The notes: generated from the sequence alone by a model not told the origin. Numbered from the stretch's first letter, positions 11,401 to 20,386 are shown. The stretch: DNA of 64,000 nucleotides from Shewanella psychromarinicola (GCF_003855155.1 NZ_CP034073.1:3224001-3288000); one strand, 5' to 3'. Translations and numbers: made by a program.

Positions 11401-11701
11401 TATTGGTGCCCCACTCAAACTCGAGCACCACATCAGACATGCCTGAACGAGAAATTGAGCTAATTTTGCGTAAGCCTTTAACCACACCAACGGCTTCTTC
11501 AATCGGTTTTGACACCAGCTGTTCAATTTCAACGGGGGCGGCACCGTCATAGGCAGTGCGTATGGTCACGCTGGGATAGCTTAAATCGGGTAATAGTTTT
11601 ACCGCGAGGCGAGAAAACCCCACCATACCAAACAGCATCACAGCTAACATGAACATCCACACCGTGACGGGACGGTTAACAGAAGTATTGATTATCGACA
11701 T
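8450..11701 (-). CDS. RND efflux transporter permease subunit (first pump)
   Basis: A 1083-residue RND pump and paralogue of its downstream neighbour, longer than the usual 1020-1050. The TM4 motif is IGLLVDNAIVVLEN and TM10 is IVVNNAIVLVDR, again with one Asp and with Asn in place of the AcrB Lys. The extra length lies between the two halves (about residues 500-580), where a strongly hydrophobic stretch (LIAYYLLAVLLFPF ... GLLTATIVISRFVSSVFGLL) is inserted. It starts 12 bases after the adaptor stop. Adaptor-pump-pump order in one operon implies a shared periplasmic adaptor, possibly a heterotrimeric pump. Substrate unknown. Confidence 0.92.
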   Translation of the reverse strand: MSIINTSVNRPVTVWMFMLAVMLFGMVGFSRLAVKLLPDLSYPSVTIRTAYDGAAPVEIEQLVSKPIEEAVGVVKGLRKISSISRSGMSDVVLEFEWGTNMDMASLEVREKIDTIELPLDINKPLLLRFNPNLDPIMRLAFSVPNADAEQLKQMRTFADEELKRRLEALSGVAAVRLSGGLEQEVHIELNQQRLSQLNLNADHIKRRINEENINLSAGKVIQGDKEYLVRTLNQFNSLEELGQVIVYRNGQTLVRLSDIAVISDAYKERSDITRIGEVESIELAIYKEGDANTVAVANKLRTELDKMNQTDESNQLEIIYDQSEFIESAVNEVTSAALFGSLLAMLVIYLFLRDIIATLIISISIPFSVIATFNMMYFADISLNIMSLGGIALAIGLLVDNAIVVLENIDRYKSQGMSKTEAAVTGCKEVSGAIFASTLTTLAVFVPLVFVDGIAGALFADQALTVTFALLASLFVALTAIPMLASRQGFTSLPQPVEVTAMPKPTTRKGLIAYYLLAVLLFPFKLLFSYLPAGLLTATIVISRFVSSVFGLLLKPICAGFNVLYRIVESFYYRVLRHALRHQVLTLVIALVMTLASSSLLPKLGVELIPPMNQGEFYVEILLPPGTEVSETDAVLQQLALAIKDRDDVKHAYSQAGSGGLMTSDTARGGENWGRLQVVLADPLAFNTVSQVLRNTARNIPELEAQIEHPELFSFKTPLEIELSGYDLVQLKQSADRLVNALSESDRFSDINTTLRDGQPEISIRFDHARLAALGMDAPTVANRIAQRVGGTIASQFTVRDRKVDILVRSELSERDQISDIESLIINPNSAQPIPLSAIATIDLQIGPSAINRISQQRVAIVSSNLAYGDLSEAVLQAQQILAKQQFPSSIQARFGGQNEEMEQSFESLKIALVLAIFLVYLVMASQFESLLHPLLILIAVPMAVAGSIIGLFITGTHLSVVVFIGLIMLAGIVVNNAIVLVDRINQLRREGKDKLSAINEAAQSRLRPIMMTTLTTTLGLLPMAIGIGDGSEVRAPMAITVIFGLSMSTLLTLLVIPTLYALFDRKQYTQNDLELNTAETLA

Positions 11702-11713
11702 TATCCAGCTCCG

Positions 11714-12769
11714 TTATCGAATAGCAGCGAAGCTAAGTGGGGTAATAATCTCTACCAACGATTGATCTTTAAGATTTTGCTGGCCGCGGATGACTATTTG
11801 TTCGCCAGCTTCAACACCAAATAAAATTTCAACAGTGTTATTTTCACGAAAGCCCAAACTGACTTCGCGTCGCTGTGCTTTAGTGTCTTTTATCACATAT
11901 AACGCTTGAGTATTGTCTTGGTTGATTAATGCGTTATAAGGCACTGTAAGCACATCTAGGTGAGTGTCGTATTTCAGTTCAACACGAGTAAACATACCTG
12001 CTTTTAATTTTGCATCTTGATTTGGCACGGCTAATGTCACTTTAAAGGTGCCGCTTTGAGCATCTACAATGGGACTAATACGCAGTACTTTTGCGTCGAT
12101 AATATCGGATTTAGTACCCTGATGTTGTTGAATAATACTGGCTTGTTGACCCACTCGTAAACTGGCAAGTTGTTGTTCTGGTAAGTGCAATATGCCGTGA
12201 AGTTGGTCTTGATTGACAACATAAAATAGCTCTTGGAACTCTTTCGCCATATTGCCCGTTTTAACATAACGCTCGGCAATAACGCCATTAATGGGCGAGG
12301 TGATTTGGCTTTCTTTGACTTGCAGCTCGGCTAAGTCGCGCTGTGCTTTCGCCGCTTGTAGATTGAACTCGAGCTTGGCCATTTGATCTTGGCTAATAAA
12401 CTCTTTGTTGTTCATTTTGTTTAAACGATTTAATTCTTGCTGAATAATTTGCACTTCGGCTTCAGAGCGATTGAAATCATAACGTTGACGCTTGGCATCA
12501 ATGACCGCAAGTATTTGTCCTTTGGTAACCCGATCGCCTTCTTCAACGTTAATCTTTTCGATGATCCCAGCAATGCGGCTCATCACATGGGACTCTTCAG
12601 GTGCTTCAAGTGTAGCGGTCGTGCTGTAGAAAGAGGATACATTGCCTGTGGTGACTAAAGCGGTTTCAACCGGAATCGCAAATTTTTCATCTTCTTTTGC
12701 TTGTTCTGCTTCGCCGCTGCAACCACTCAATACTGCAATACAAAGTAAAGGAATTGCCATTTTCTTCAT
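11714..12769 (-). CDS. RND efflux periplasmic adaptor lipoprotein
   Basis: Membrane fusion protein bridging the RND pumps to an outer-membrane channel. The start at 12769 gives MKKMAIPLLCIAVLSGC, a clean lipoprotein signal with its lipobox Cys at 17; an in-frame ATG at 12787 adds six residues and is also possible. A biotinyl-lipoyl half-motif (about 45-80), an alpha-hairpin (QEL..LNKM..EFISQDQMAKLEF), the second lipoyl half (ITSPINGVIAERYVKTG) and beta-barrel domains follow in the expected order. First gene of the operon with both pumps. Confidence 0.92.
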   Translation of the reverse strand: MKKMAIPLLCIAVLSGCSGEAEQAKEDEKFAIPVETALVTTGNVSSFYSTTATLEAPEESHVMSRIAGIIEKINVEEGDRVTKGQILAVIDAKRQRYDFNRSEAEVQIIQQELNRLNKMNNKEFISQDQMAKLEFNLQAAKAQRDLAELQVKESQITSPINGVIAERYVKTGNMAKEFQELFYVVNQDQLHGILHLPEQQLASLRVGQQASIIQQHQGTKSDIIDAKVLRISPIVDAQSGTFKVTLAVPNQDAKLKAGMFTRVELKYDTHLDVLTVPYNALINQDNTQALYVIKDTKAQRREVSLGFRENNTVEILFGVEAGEQIVIRGQQNLKDQSLVEIITPLSFAAIR

Positions 12770-13141
12770 GCTGATGAACCTATCCATGGGGTACCTGCTA
12801 GTGTTAAAATTTGTGAATAAAGCTAAATTATAAAAATTAACTTAAGACGTAATTGTTAGAGTCTTACCTGTGTTTGTGTTCACGTCACGTTAACTTTTGT
12901 AACTAATGTTAATTTCTGGTTATAAAGCATGAAGTGTGCCATTATTTAAAGTTGTTATATAACAGAGCCTTACTTAACCACTGAGTCAGAGGTGGACTTT
13001 TTAACCATCATTTGTAGTCAAAATCTGTATAAAGTAGTGTGATTGGCTAAATTGAACATCAGAGGCTAATACAGAGAGTCCTTATGGGTTGTGTTCAACT
13101 TTTTGTGACACTTCTTTAAAATAAACAATAAGAAATGACTT

Positions 13142-13201
13142 ATGACGACGTCTACATTTGATATCAATGCAGCCATTCAAGTATTACAGAGGAATTGCTG
13201 A
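13142..13201 (+). mobile_element. Possible transposase 5' remnant (IS256-like)
   Basis: Nineteen codons from ATG encode MTTSTFDINAAIQVLQRNC and then stop. This resembles the N-terminus of IS256-family transposases as I remember them (a TFD-x-AAI-x-L-pattern). The 60 bases upstream, with GTTCAACTTTTTGTGACACTT, could be an element end. No catalytic part survives. The assignment is tentative. Confidence 0.3.
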
Positions 13202-13246
13202 GTTTTTAGTAATATCGATAGGGATATGCACTTGTATTGGTGGTGA

Positions 13247-13306
13247 GCCCTTTGTTTAGCCCTTTGTTTAGCCCTTTGTTTAGCCCTTTGTTTAGCCATT
13301 TGTTTA
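13247..13306. repeat. 12-bp tandem repeat, five copies
   Basis: Unit GCCCTTTGTTTA, four identical copies and a fifth with one C-to-A change. It adjoins the duplicated GCTAGCTAGGTA-containing segment (13295-13320) that recurs after the slipin gene at 13414-13438, so it probably grew by slippage from the 3' untranslated sequence of a lost slipin copy. Confidence 0.9.
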
Positions 13307-13327
13307 GTGCTAGCTAGGTAAGACAGA

Positions 13328-13375
13328 CTATTCTGCCTTACCGTCCCCGAACACACCTTTTAATCGTTTCACAAG
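13328..13375 (-). pseudogene. Relic of a second slipin 3' end
   Basis: The minus strand encodes KRLKGVFGDGKAE then stop, which lines up in frame with ELLKGVMGDGKTE in the intact slipin gene (13504-13543). The two 40-base DNA segments match at 32 positions. The flanking 25-base segments 13295-13320 and 13414-13438 are also near copies of each other, so coding end and 3' untranslated region were duplicated together and the rest of the copy was lost. Confidence 0.65.
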
Positions 13376-13446
13376 CAGGGTGCGCTGGTATTGGTGTCGA
13401 GTTGTTTATTTAGGCCATTGTTTAGTCCTAGCTAGGTAGAGAAAAG

Positions 13447-14274
13447 TTATTCTTTCTGCTTTGGCTGCTTTGGCTGCTTTGGCTGCTTTGGCTTGATGGC
13501 TTTTTCTGTTTTACCGTCACCCATCACCCCTTTTAATAGTTCCATAGGCAAAGGAAATAGTATGGTCGAATTCTTTTCTCCGGCAATGTCTGTCAGAGTT
13601 TGTAGGTAACGCAGTAAGATCGCATTAGGTTCAATCGCTAAAGTCTTAGCGGCTTCGACCAATTTGGCAGACGCCTCCATCTCGCCAGACGCATGAATGA
13701 CCTTGGCACGTCTGGTGCGCTCAGCTTCGGCCTGGCGCGCTATGGCTCGCACCATAGTTTCATTGAGATCTACGTGCTTTATTTCAACATTGGAGACTTT
13801 TATACCCCAGCCATCGGTGCGAGTATCTAAAATACTCTGAATGTCAGTGTTGAGCATGTCTCGGTTGGCGAGCATTTCATCGAGTTCATGTTGTCCAAGG
13901 ACTGAACGCAGCGTCGTCTGAGCCAGTTGTGAGGTGGCTTGCAGGAAATCTTCCACATTAATAATGGCTTTTTGGGCATCAATAACCCGGAAATAGATCA
14001 CCGCATTGACCTTAACCGAGACGTTGTCGCGACTGATCACATCCTGAGTGGGAACATCCATCACCACGGTGCGTAAATCGACCCGTACCATCTGTTGGAT
14101 AAAGGGTATTACTATGATAAGTCCTGGGCCTTTGACCTTATAAAAGCGTCCTAGCATGAAAATCACGCCACGCTGATATTCTAGCAAAATTTTGAAAGTA
14201 CTAAATAACACTACCAAGATGAGAAACATCAAGGCAACAAAAAAAAGGTTGCTATTATAGGCTAGATTTTCCAT
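13447..14274 (-). CDS. Slipin family SPFH/band 7 membrane protein
   Basis: A 275-residue stomatin-like protein. One N-terminal membrane segment (about 9-29, FFVALMFLILVVLF) anchors an SPFH domain (YQRGVIFMLGRFYKVKGPG... onward) and a coiled-coil region (ARQAEAERTRRAKVIHASGEMEAS). The ATG at 14274 has AGAGGA eight bases upstream and is preferred over the in-frame ATG at 14301. It overlaps the NfeD gene by 20 bases, the classic NfeD-slipin operon in which the protease is thought to cleave the slipin C-terminus. Oddity: the C-terminus is a low-complexity run of PKQ units from a 9-bp DNA repeat (about 13456-13492), probably recently expanded. Confidence 0.9.
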   Translation of the reverse strand: MENLAYNSNLFFVALMFLILVVLFSTFKILLEYQRGVIFMLGRFYKVKGPGLIIVIPFIQQMVRVDLRTVVMDVPTQDVISRDNVSVKVNAVIYFRVIDAQKAIINVEDFLQATSQLAQTTLRSVLGQHELDEMLANRDMLNTDIQSILDTRTDGWGIKVSNVEIKHVDLNETMVRAIARQAEAERTRRAKVIHASGEMEASAKLVEAAKTLAIEPNAILLRYLQTLTDIAGEKNSTILFPLPMELLKGVMGDGKTEKAIKPKQPKQPKQPKQKE

Positions 14275-15682
14275 CTGTGTTTTCCTCTGTTTTAGGTTCA
14301 ATGCTAGGCTCTGTGTCGCTTAGGGCTTTGATTATTAAGGTGAGATCATCTCTTGCTATTACCTGTACTTTCTGTGAGTCCTTTGTGGGGGTATCGCAGA
14401 TTGCCGCCCAAGTTTCCCCTTCTAGTAGGACAAACCCTGTACGCTCGAAACCCGCAATAACGTGAGCTTGTGCTCCTAACATGGCGTCATCGCCGCTTAC
14501 CGGTTTTTGATGTCGACTCTTCCACAGGGTCGACAGCACCCAGAGGCTAAATAGCGTAATAGTGACAGTGACCGCAGCGATAAGAGGTAAGGAAATAGTG
14601 AATTCACTCTCCGTATCCAGTAAGAATATGGAGCCAAGAGCGAACGCCAAAGCGCCGCCTAGGCCGAAGACCCCAAAGCTTGGCACCATGGACTCAGCAA
14701 TTAATAATACTATCCCCAAAATCATCAGCCCCAGTCCTGCATAGTTGATAGGCAGGAGCTGAAATGCGTACAGAGCAACCAGTAAGGCAATCCCACCCGC
14801 CACTCCCGCGATGCCTATGCCTGGGTTAAAAAATTCCAGTATCAGGCCATAAATACCTATTAACATCAAAATATAGGCAATGTTAGGGTTAGTAATAGTG
14901 GCAATAAACTTGTTACGCCAATCTCTTTGATGTTCAACCAGAGTGGCTTGGTCTAGGTTCAGTGTTAAGGTCTGCCCTTCTTGCTTTAAAGGCCAGCCAT
15001 TGAGTTTTGCCAGCAGACTTGGCGCATCTTTGGCTATAAGGTCTATCACCTGACTGTCTAGTGCCTCTTCTGAGGTTAGGGTGGCAGCGTCCTTGACCGC
15101 GAGTTCAGCCCAGGCTTGATTTCGCCCCCTTAACTGAGCTAATGAGCGTATATAGGCGATGGCATCGTTTAGTATTTTTCGCTCCATCGCGCTGCCATCA
15201 TTTGGCTGAACTTCTGAGTTATCATCTGGTTTAGCTGGGGCCTGAGGCATGCCCATTTGCACTGGGGTTGCTGCCCCTAAGGTGGTAGCCGGCGCCATAG
15301 CCGCAATATGGCAGGCATAGAGTAAATAGGTGCCTGCACTCATGGCTCTGGCACCCGTTGGCGCAACGAGGCAAGCGATGGGAATGGTTGAAGCCAATAT
15401 TGCCTGATTGATATCCCTAAGACTTGAAACCAAACCGCCAGGGGTGTCCAAAATTATCATTATCAGGGGAGGGCGCTGACGTTCAGGCAGTTGATTAGCA
15501 GCAGTGATTTCTTTGACCAAATATTCACTCACAGCAGGACCCATAGCGCCTTCAAACCTTAGAATCGGCACGTTTTGATTGCTGGCATCGGGAGATGAGT
15601 CCGTCTCATTTTGACCATGACAGAAGGTTGAAATAGTAAACAAACCGCAACAAATGATTAAGCGCACGTAGAGTGAGATCAT
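14255..15682 (-). CDS. NfeD family ClpP-class serine protease
   Basis: Long-form NfeD of 475 residues. Signal peptide (about 5-22), then a periplasmic ClpP-like protease domain with DTPGG at 79-83, the likely nucleophile S115 in ARAMSAGTY and general base K169 in ERKILND. Four or five membrane segments follow (about 265-385) and a C-terminal OB-fold domain (MLGAQAHVIAGF onward). The Ser-Lys dyad follows the archaeal homologue 1510-N. It is the first gene of a two-gene operon with the slipin, consistent with a membrane quality-control pair. Confidence 0.9.
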   Translation of the reverse strand: MISLYVRLIICCGLFTISTFCHGQNETDSSPDASNQNVPILRFEGAMGPAVSEYLVKEITAANQLPERQRPPLIMIILDTPGGLVSSLRDINQAILASTIPIACLVAPTGARAMSAGTYLLYACHIAAMAPATTLGAATPVQMGMPQAPAKPDDNSEVQPNDGSAMERKILNDAIAYIRSLAQLRGRNQAWAELAVKDAATLTSEEALDSQVIDLIAKDAPSLLAKLNGWPLKQEGQTLTLNLDQATLVEHQRDWRNKFIATITNPNIAYILMLIGIYGLILEFFNPGIGIAGVAGGIALLVALYAFQLLPINYAGLGLMILGIVLLIAESMVPSFGVFGLGGALAFALGSIFLLDTESEFTISLPLIAAVTVTITLFSLWVLSTLWKSRHQKPVSGDDAMLGAQAHVIAGFERTGFVLLEGETWAAICDTPTKDSQKVQVIARDDLTLIIKALSDTEPSIEPKTEENTDGKSSL

Positions 15683-16170
15683 TCTAGCTCCTTAATTTGA
15701 GTATTGGTTATATTTTAGCCTAATTATATGATCTGGAAAGGAAGGGCCAATATGTTCTTTGAAATAGTGCCATTACACTCGCTCTGACAACAAACTTATT
15801 CTGCAATTAAATTATTTTTTAACGGTATTAACTTATTGTTATTATTGTTTTTATTGGTATTTTTAGTGATATTTCAGAGTTTATATCATGGACCAAAGTG
15901 GGTTTGGTTTTTATTATAGAGGGCTTTAAACTAGTGCTACAGATATTAACGCCAAATAAAACTGGGTCAGCATAGCGCTGCAGTCGATTAGCTTGGAACT
16001 CATATTGGGTTAAGCTGAGTAAAAAAGTGCAAGACAGGCTACTTGCAGAGTATATGACTCAAGAAGGCATAAACATAGGTACCGGCGGTTAGCGCCCAGT
16101 GGGTACTGAAAAAAAACCAATAAAAAAGGCGCCGAGGCGCCTTTTTGATCTGACAACTAAAGTCAGCTAA
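15683..16170. other. Gene-free region between gltA and the NfeD operon
   Basis: It carries the gltA terminator at its right end and, by position, the promoter of the minus-strand NfeD operon at its left end. AT-rich with T-tracts (15800-15870). A 38-codon stretch without stops at 15976-16089 (…KLSKKVQDRLLAEYMTQEG…) has no start or ribosome site; it may be a gene relic but I do not recognise it. Confidence 0.5.
16123..16146. terminator. gltA terminator (bidirectional)
   Basis: AAAAAGGCGCC and GGCGCCTTTTT form an 11-bp perfect inverted repeat around GA, 24 bases beyond the gltA stop. Confidence 0.85.
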
Positions 16171-17457
16171 TTAACGCTTATCAACACTCACAAATTCTCG
16201 CGCAGACTCACCAGTGTATAACTGACGTGGACGGCTGATTTTGTGTCCTGGTTGATCTAACATTTCTTTCCAATGTGAAATCCAACCAACAGTACGTGAC
16301 AATGCGAACAGCACTGTAAACATACTATTAGGAATACCAATGGCTTTCATGATGATACCAGAGTAGAAATCGACGTTCGGGTATAGCTTCTTAGAGATGA
16401 AGTATTCATCTTCAAGGGCAATACGCTCAAGTTCCATGGCTACGTCTAATAATGGGTCAACCACTTTCAGTTCTTTAAGGACGTCATGACAGGTATCTCG
16501 CATCACTTTAGCACGTGGGTCAAAGTTCTTATAAACACGATGACCAAAGCCCATTAGACGGAATGGATCGTTCTTGTCTTTTGCTCTCTCGATAAATTCA
16601 GGAATGCGATCAACAGAACCGATTTCTTCTAACATGTCTAAACAAGCTTCGTTAGCACCACCATGAGCGGGGCCCCACAACGAAGCAATACCCGCCGCAA
16701 TACATGCAAATGGGTTAGCACCTGAAGAACCGGCTAAACGAACGGTCGATGTAGATGCATTTTGCTCATGATCAGCATGCAGTACAAAAATACGGTCCAT
16801 TGCTTGTTCAACCACAGGGTTGACTTTGTATGCTTCACAAGGCGTAGCAAACATCATCGACAGGAAGTTACCTGCATAACTTAAATCGTTTCGTGGATAA
16901 ACAAAAGGTTGCCCCATTGAGTACTTGTAGCACATTGCTGCAATTGTCGGCATTTTCGACACTAAGCGGTAAGCAGCAATTTCACGATGCTTTGGATTGT
17001 TCACATCAAGAGAATCTTGATAAAAAGCAGATAATGCACCAGTTACACCACAAAGCATTGCCATTGGGTGTGCGTCACGGCGGAAGCCTCTGAAAAAGAA
17101 TGCAATTTGCTCATGCACCATGGTGTGATTTTTCACAGTGGAGACAAATTGTTCATAATCAGCTTTAGACGGTAATTCACCATATAAAAGCAAGTAGCAT
17201 AAATCTAAGTAGTTCGATTCTGTAGCAAGCTGCTCAATTGGATACCCACGGTGTAACAAGATACCTTGCTCACCATCGATGTATGTAATTGCTGACTCAC
17301 AAGACGCAGTCGCTAAAAAGCCTGGATCGAAGGTGAAATACCCCTTTGTCCCAAGTGTACTGATGTCGATAACGTCAAAACCTTCAGTACCTTTCTTGAT
17401 AGGTAGGTCGATTGAATCGTTTCCTGGTAACTCTAATTTGGCTATATTATCAGCCAT
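16171..17457 (-). CDS. gltA: Citrate synthase, type II
   Basis: Condenses acetyl-CoA and oxaloacetate to citrate in the cytoplasm, entering the TCA cycle. The 428 residues match the hexameric, NADH-regulated type II enzymes. Catalytic residues are visible: H265 in [10 protein letters not shown]306 in GFGHRVYKN and D363 in NVDFYSG. An AAGGAG site sits nine bases before the ATG. It is divergent from sdhCDAB, the arrangement also found in E. coli, and the shared upstream region probably integrates respiratory and carbon control. Confidence 0.97.
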   Translation of the reverse strand: MADNIAKLELPGNDSIDLPIKKGTEGFDVIDISTLGTKGYFTFDPGFLATASCESAITYIDGEQGILLHRGYPIEQLATESNYLDLCYLLLYGELPSKADYEQFVSTVKNHTMVHEQIAFFFRGFRRDAHPMAMLCGVTGALSAFYQDSLDVNNPKHREIAAYRLVSKMPTIAAMCYKYSMGQPFVYPRNDLSYAGNFLSMMFATPCEAYKVNPVVEQAMDRIFVLHADHEQNASTSTVRLAGSSGANPFACIAAGIASLWGPAHGGANEACLDMLEEIGSVDRIPEFIERAKDKNDPFRLMGFGHRVYKNFDPRAKVMRDTCHDVLKELKVVDPLLDVAMELERIALEDEYFISKKLYPNVDFYSGIIMKAIGIPNSMFTVLFALSRTVGWISHWKEMLDQPGHKISRPRQLYTGESAREFVSVDKR

Positions 17458-17888
17458 ACCCCGTTCTCCTTACTTCATTTTTCTATATGAGTGCGGCATG
17501 TTAAGCGGTCATTACTCTACAGCGGATCGGGATCACAGATCAATTTAAATAAGCGTTTAAATTTGTTAGACCATAGTATATATGCGCTGAAAACCGCTCT
17601 GTGCTTGGATTAGATTAAAAAAACATTAAAAAAACTTATTTTGCATAATGTGATGTTTGTATTTGACAATCCCCACGAGTATACTTGCCTGCGTCCCTAA
17701 GGGCGACGGACATCACAGTTTAGGAATGATTAATTTACTAACTTAATAGTGGTTTCTCAATTGATTAGATGTTTGAGAGTAGTCTGTTTTTTGTTTAAAA
17801 AATGTTCCATCTTTTGCGAACATTAATGGTTAAGCAAAAAATAGAGACATAACAAAAATAATGCTCAATGGAGCGGAGTGAGCAGAAC
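17458..17888. other. Divergent gltA/sdhC promoter region
   Basis: 431 bases serving two central-metabolism transcripts. On the minus strand a TATACT hexamer near 17577 is a possible gltA -10. On the plus strand TTGACA near 17664 and TATACT near 17682 are only 11 bases apart, so they are not a paired promoter. No CRP or ArcA site could be called with confidence. Confidence 0.5.
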
Positions 17889-18263
17889 GTGAAAAAGCAA
17901 AGACCTGTCCATCTAGACCTGCAGACGATTCGCTTTCCTGCAACTGCGATCGCGTCAATCCTACACCGTATTTCCGGTGTCATCATGCTATTTGCTATTG
18001 GTATCCTTCTTTGGTTGTTAAATTCGACTTTAACATCAGCAGATGGTTTCGCTAGCGTACAATCCTTGTTCGATAGTTTCGTGATGAAGTTCATCATTTG
18101 GGGCATTCTAACCGCGTTGAGTTATCACTTATTAGGTGGCATTCGTCACTTGGTCATGGATACCGGCCGCTGGGAAGAATTAACTTCGGGTGTCGCATCA
18201 GCTAAGGCTACTTTTGGGTTAGCCGTAGTCTTTTCTATCATAGCGGGGATTTGGGTATGGTAA
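17889..18263 (+). CDS. sdhC: Succinate dehydrogenase cytochrome b556 subunit SdhC
   Basis: Inner-membrane heme b anchor of complex II. The GTG start at 17889 (seven bases after GGAGTGA) gives the expected KKQRPVHLDLQTIRFPATA beginning; an ATG at 17868 would add seven residues. About 124 residues with three membrane helices. The conserved S-x-x-HR-x-SG motif (SILHRISG, about 24-31) and the heme-ligand region YHLLGGIRH are present. First gene of sdhCDAB; its stop overlaps the sdhD start by seven bases. Confidence 0.95.
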   Translation: MKKQRPVHLDLQTIRFPATAIASILHRISGVIMLFAIGILLWLLNSTLTSADGFASVQSLFDSFVMKFIIWGILTALSYHLLGGIRHLVMDTGRWEELTSGVASAKATFGLAVVFSIIAGIWVW

Positions 18264-18604
18264 CAAATGCAGCAAGTTTTGGACGCAGTGGTGTTCATGA
18301 CTATATTCTATTACGCGCAAGTGCAGTGATCCTCGCTTGTTATACTATTTTTTTAGTTGGTTTTATCGCGTGTAGTGCCCCGTTAACTTTCGAAATTTGG
18401 AGTGGTTTATTTAGTTCACTTCCAATGAAAGTCTTTACCCTTATAACGCTGATTGCTTTACTTATCCATGCATGGATTGGTGTATGGCAAGTGTTGACGG
18501 ATTACGTCAAACAGACTGCGTTACGTGGTGTATTACAGTTTACCTTTGTTATGATCGCATTGAGTTATTTAGCGTCAGGCATTGTAATAGTGTGGGGTGT
18601 TTAA
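18257..18604 (+). CDS. sdhD: Succinate dehydrogenase membrane anchor SdhD
   Basis: 115-residue hydrophobic anchor of complex II with three membrane helices. ATG at 18257 overlaps the sdhC stop (ATGGTAA). DYILLRASAV near the N-terminus and the quinone-site Asp-Tyr pair in WQVLTDY (about 80-86) are typical. The stop abuts the sdhA GTG start, so all subunits are translationally coupled. Confidence 0.94.
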   Translation: MVTNAASFGRSGVHDYILLRASAVILACYTIFLVGFIACSAPLTFEIWSGLFSSLPMKVFTLITLIALLIHAWIGVWQVLTDYVKQTALRGVLQFTFVMIALSYLASGIVIVWGV

Positions 18605-20371
18605 GTGAGTATTCCAGTTCGCGAATTTGATGTGATCGTAATCGGCGCCGGTGGCGCAGGTATGCGAGCAGCATTACAGATTTCTAAAGAAGGTAAGAGC
18701 TGTGCGCTGTTATCTAAAGTATTCCCAACTCGTTCACATACCGTTTCTGCTCAAGGTGGAATCACAGTAGCATTAGGTAATGCTCATGAGGACCATTGGG
18801 AACAGCACATGTACGATACGGTTAAGGGTTCTGATTTTATCGGCGACCAAGAAGCCATTGAGTTTATGTGTCAAACGGGTCCTGAAGCGATTATCGAACT
18901 TGAGCAAATGGGTTTACCCTTCTCTCGTTTCGAAGACGGCACAATCTATCAGCGTCCTTTTGGTGGCCAATCAAGAAACTTTGGTGGCGAGCAAGCCGCT
19001 CGGACTGCAGCAGCCGCTGACCGAACGGGTCATGCACTGCTTCATTGTTTATACCAACAAAATGTTAAGCATAAAACTGACGTTTATTCTGAGTGGTATG
19101 CCTTAGATTTGGTTAAAAATAATGATGGTGTTGTGGTCGGTTGTACCGCGATTGAAATTGAAACCGGCAACATTGTTTATTTCAAAGCTAAAGCAACAAT
19201 TTTAGCAACCGGTGGTGCAGGGCGTATTTATGCCTCAACCACTAATGCTCATATTAATACTGGTGACGGTGTGGGTATGGCTGCGCGTGCTGGCGTTCAA
19301 TTACAAGACATGGAAATGTGGCAGTTCCACCCAACGGGTATCGCTGGCGCGGGTGTTTTGGTGACTGAAGGTTGTCGCGGTGAAGGCGGATACTTATTAA
19401 ATAAAGATGGCGAACGTTTCATGGAACGTTATGCGCCAAACGCGAAAGATTTAGCCTCACGCGACGTGGTTGCACGTTCAATGATGACTGAAATTCGTGA
19501 AGGTCGTGGTTTAGACGGTCCTTTAGGCCCGCATTTGTTACTTAAGCTTGATCATTTAGGCAAAGAAACCCTTGAAGCGCGTCTTCCTGGAGTGTGTGAA
19601 TTATCACGTACCTTTGCTCATATCGATCCTGCTGATGGTCCTATTCCTGTGTTACCAACGTGTCATTACATGATGGGCGGTTTACCGACTAAAGTGAGTG
19701 GTCAAGTTATTCGTCAGAATGACGATGGCACAGAGCAAGATGTATTAGGTTTATTTGCCGTAGGTGAGATTGCCTGTGTATCTGTTCACGGTGCAAACCG
19801 CTTAGGGGGTAACTCACTGCTTGATTTAGTGGTCTTCGGTCGTGCGGCAGGACAACATTTAGGCAAAGCATTAGACGACACTCCTGATCCAAAAGCGGCG
19901 ACAGACGTAGAAATTGATGCATCACTTGCTCGTCTTAATCGTTGGGAAAGCAACAAAGACGGTGAAGACCCTGCGGTTATACGTAAAGATCTTCAATTGT
20001 GTATGCAGTTAAATTTCTCTGTTTTCCGCAGTGGTGAAGCCATGGCTGAAGGTTTAGAACAGCTGCAAGCAATTCAAAAGCGTCTTGAAAATGCCAAGTT
20101 ATCTGACAATTCAACAGAATTTAATACTCAACGTATTGAGTGCTTAGAATTAGATAACTTAATGGCAACAGCGCTGTCAACTGCTTATGCGGCTAACTTC
20201 CGTACTGAAAGTCGTGGTGCGCATTCTCGTGAAGATTATTTAGATCGTGATGATGACAACTGGTTATGTCATAGCTTGTATGACCCAATGACTCAAGCTA
20301 TGAGTAAACGTGATGTCAACATGACACCTCAATTACGTGAAGCGTTTCCACCGGTAAAACGTACCTATTAG
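18605..20371 (+). CDS. sdhA: Succinate dehydrogenase flavoprotein subunit SdhA
   Basis: Oxidises succinate to fumarate using covalently bound FAD. 588 residues, the family length. The dinucleotide motif [10 protein letters not shown] is near 14-23 and H45 in [10 protein letters not shown] is the FAD attachment site, as in E. coli. The substrate-site motifs HPTGIAGAG and the HxxMGG-type sequence ([10 protein letters not shown]) and [13 protein letters not shown] are intact. It starts with GTG directly after the sdhD stop. Confidence 0.97.
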   Translation: MSIPVREFDVIVIGAGGAGMRAALQISKEGKSCALLSKVFPTRSHTVSAQGGITVALGNAHEDHWEQHMYDTVKGSDFIGDQEAIEFMCQTGPEAIIELEQMGLPFSRFEDGTIYQRPFGGQSRNFGGEQAARTAAAADRTGHALLHCLYQQNVKHKTDVYSEWYALDLVKNNDGVVVGCTAIEIETGNIVYFKAKATILATGGAGRIYASTTNAHINTGDGVGMAARAGVQLQDMEMWQFHPTGIAGAGVLVTEGCRGEGGYLLNKDGERFMERYAPNAKDLASRDVVARSMMTEIREGRGLDGPLGPHLLLKLDHLGKETLEARLPGVCELSRTFAHIDPADGPIPVLPTCHYMMGGLPTKVSGQVIRQNDDGTEQDVLGLFAVGEIACVSVHGANRLGGNSLLDLVVFGRAAGQHLGKALDDTPDPKAATDVEIDASLARLNRWESNKDGEDPAVIRKDLQLCMQLNFSVFRSGEAMAEGLEQLQAIQKRLENAKLSDNSTEFNTQRIECLELDNLMATALSTAYAANFRTESRGAHSREDYLDRDDDNWLCHSLYDPMTQAMSKRDVNMTPQLREAFPPVKRTY

Positions 20372-20386
20372 GCAGGAGTTGCAAAG

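Larger units (their letters stand above)
12788..13446. other. Decayed intergenic region upstream of the efflux operon
   Basis: 659 bases without an intact gene. Plus-strand positions 13142-13201 look like the beginning of a lost transposase. 13247-13306 is a 12-bp tandem repeat, and 13328-13375 is a relic of the neighbouring slipin 3' end (each annotated separately). The efflux promoter must lie between about 12790 and 13050, but no confident match was found. Confidence 0.6.

Noticed and set aside
13247..13306. Regular repeats considered as a CRISPR array
   Set aside because: Units are 12 bp and directly abutting with no spacers, so it is a simple tandem repeat.
15976..16092. Open stretch with KLSKKVQDRLLAEYMTQEG beside gltA
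   Set aside because: No early start codon or ribosome site and no recognised family; possibly a relic but not supportable.
17658..17690. TTGACA and TATACT as the sdhC promoter
   Set aside because: Their spacing is 11 bases, too short for a sigma-70 promoter.
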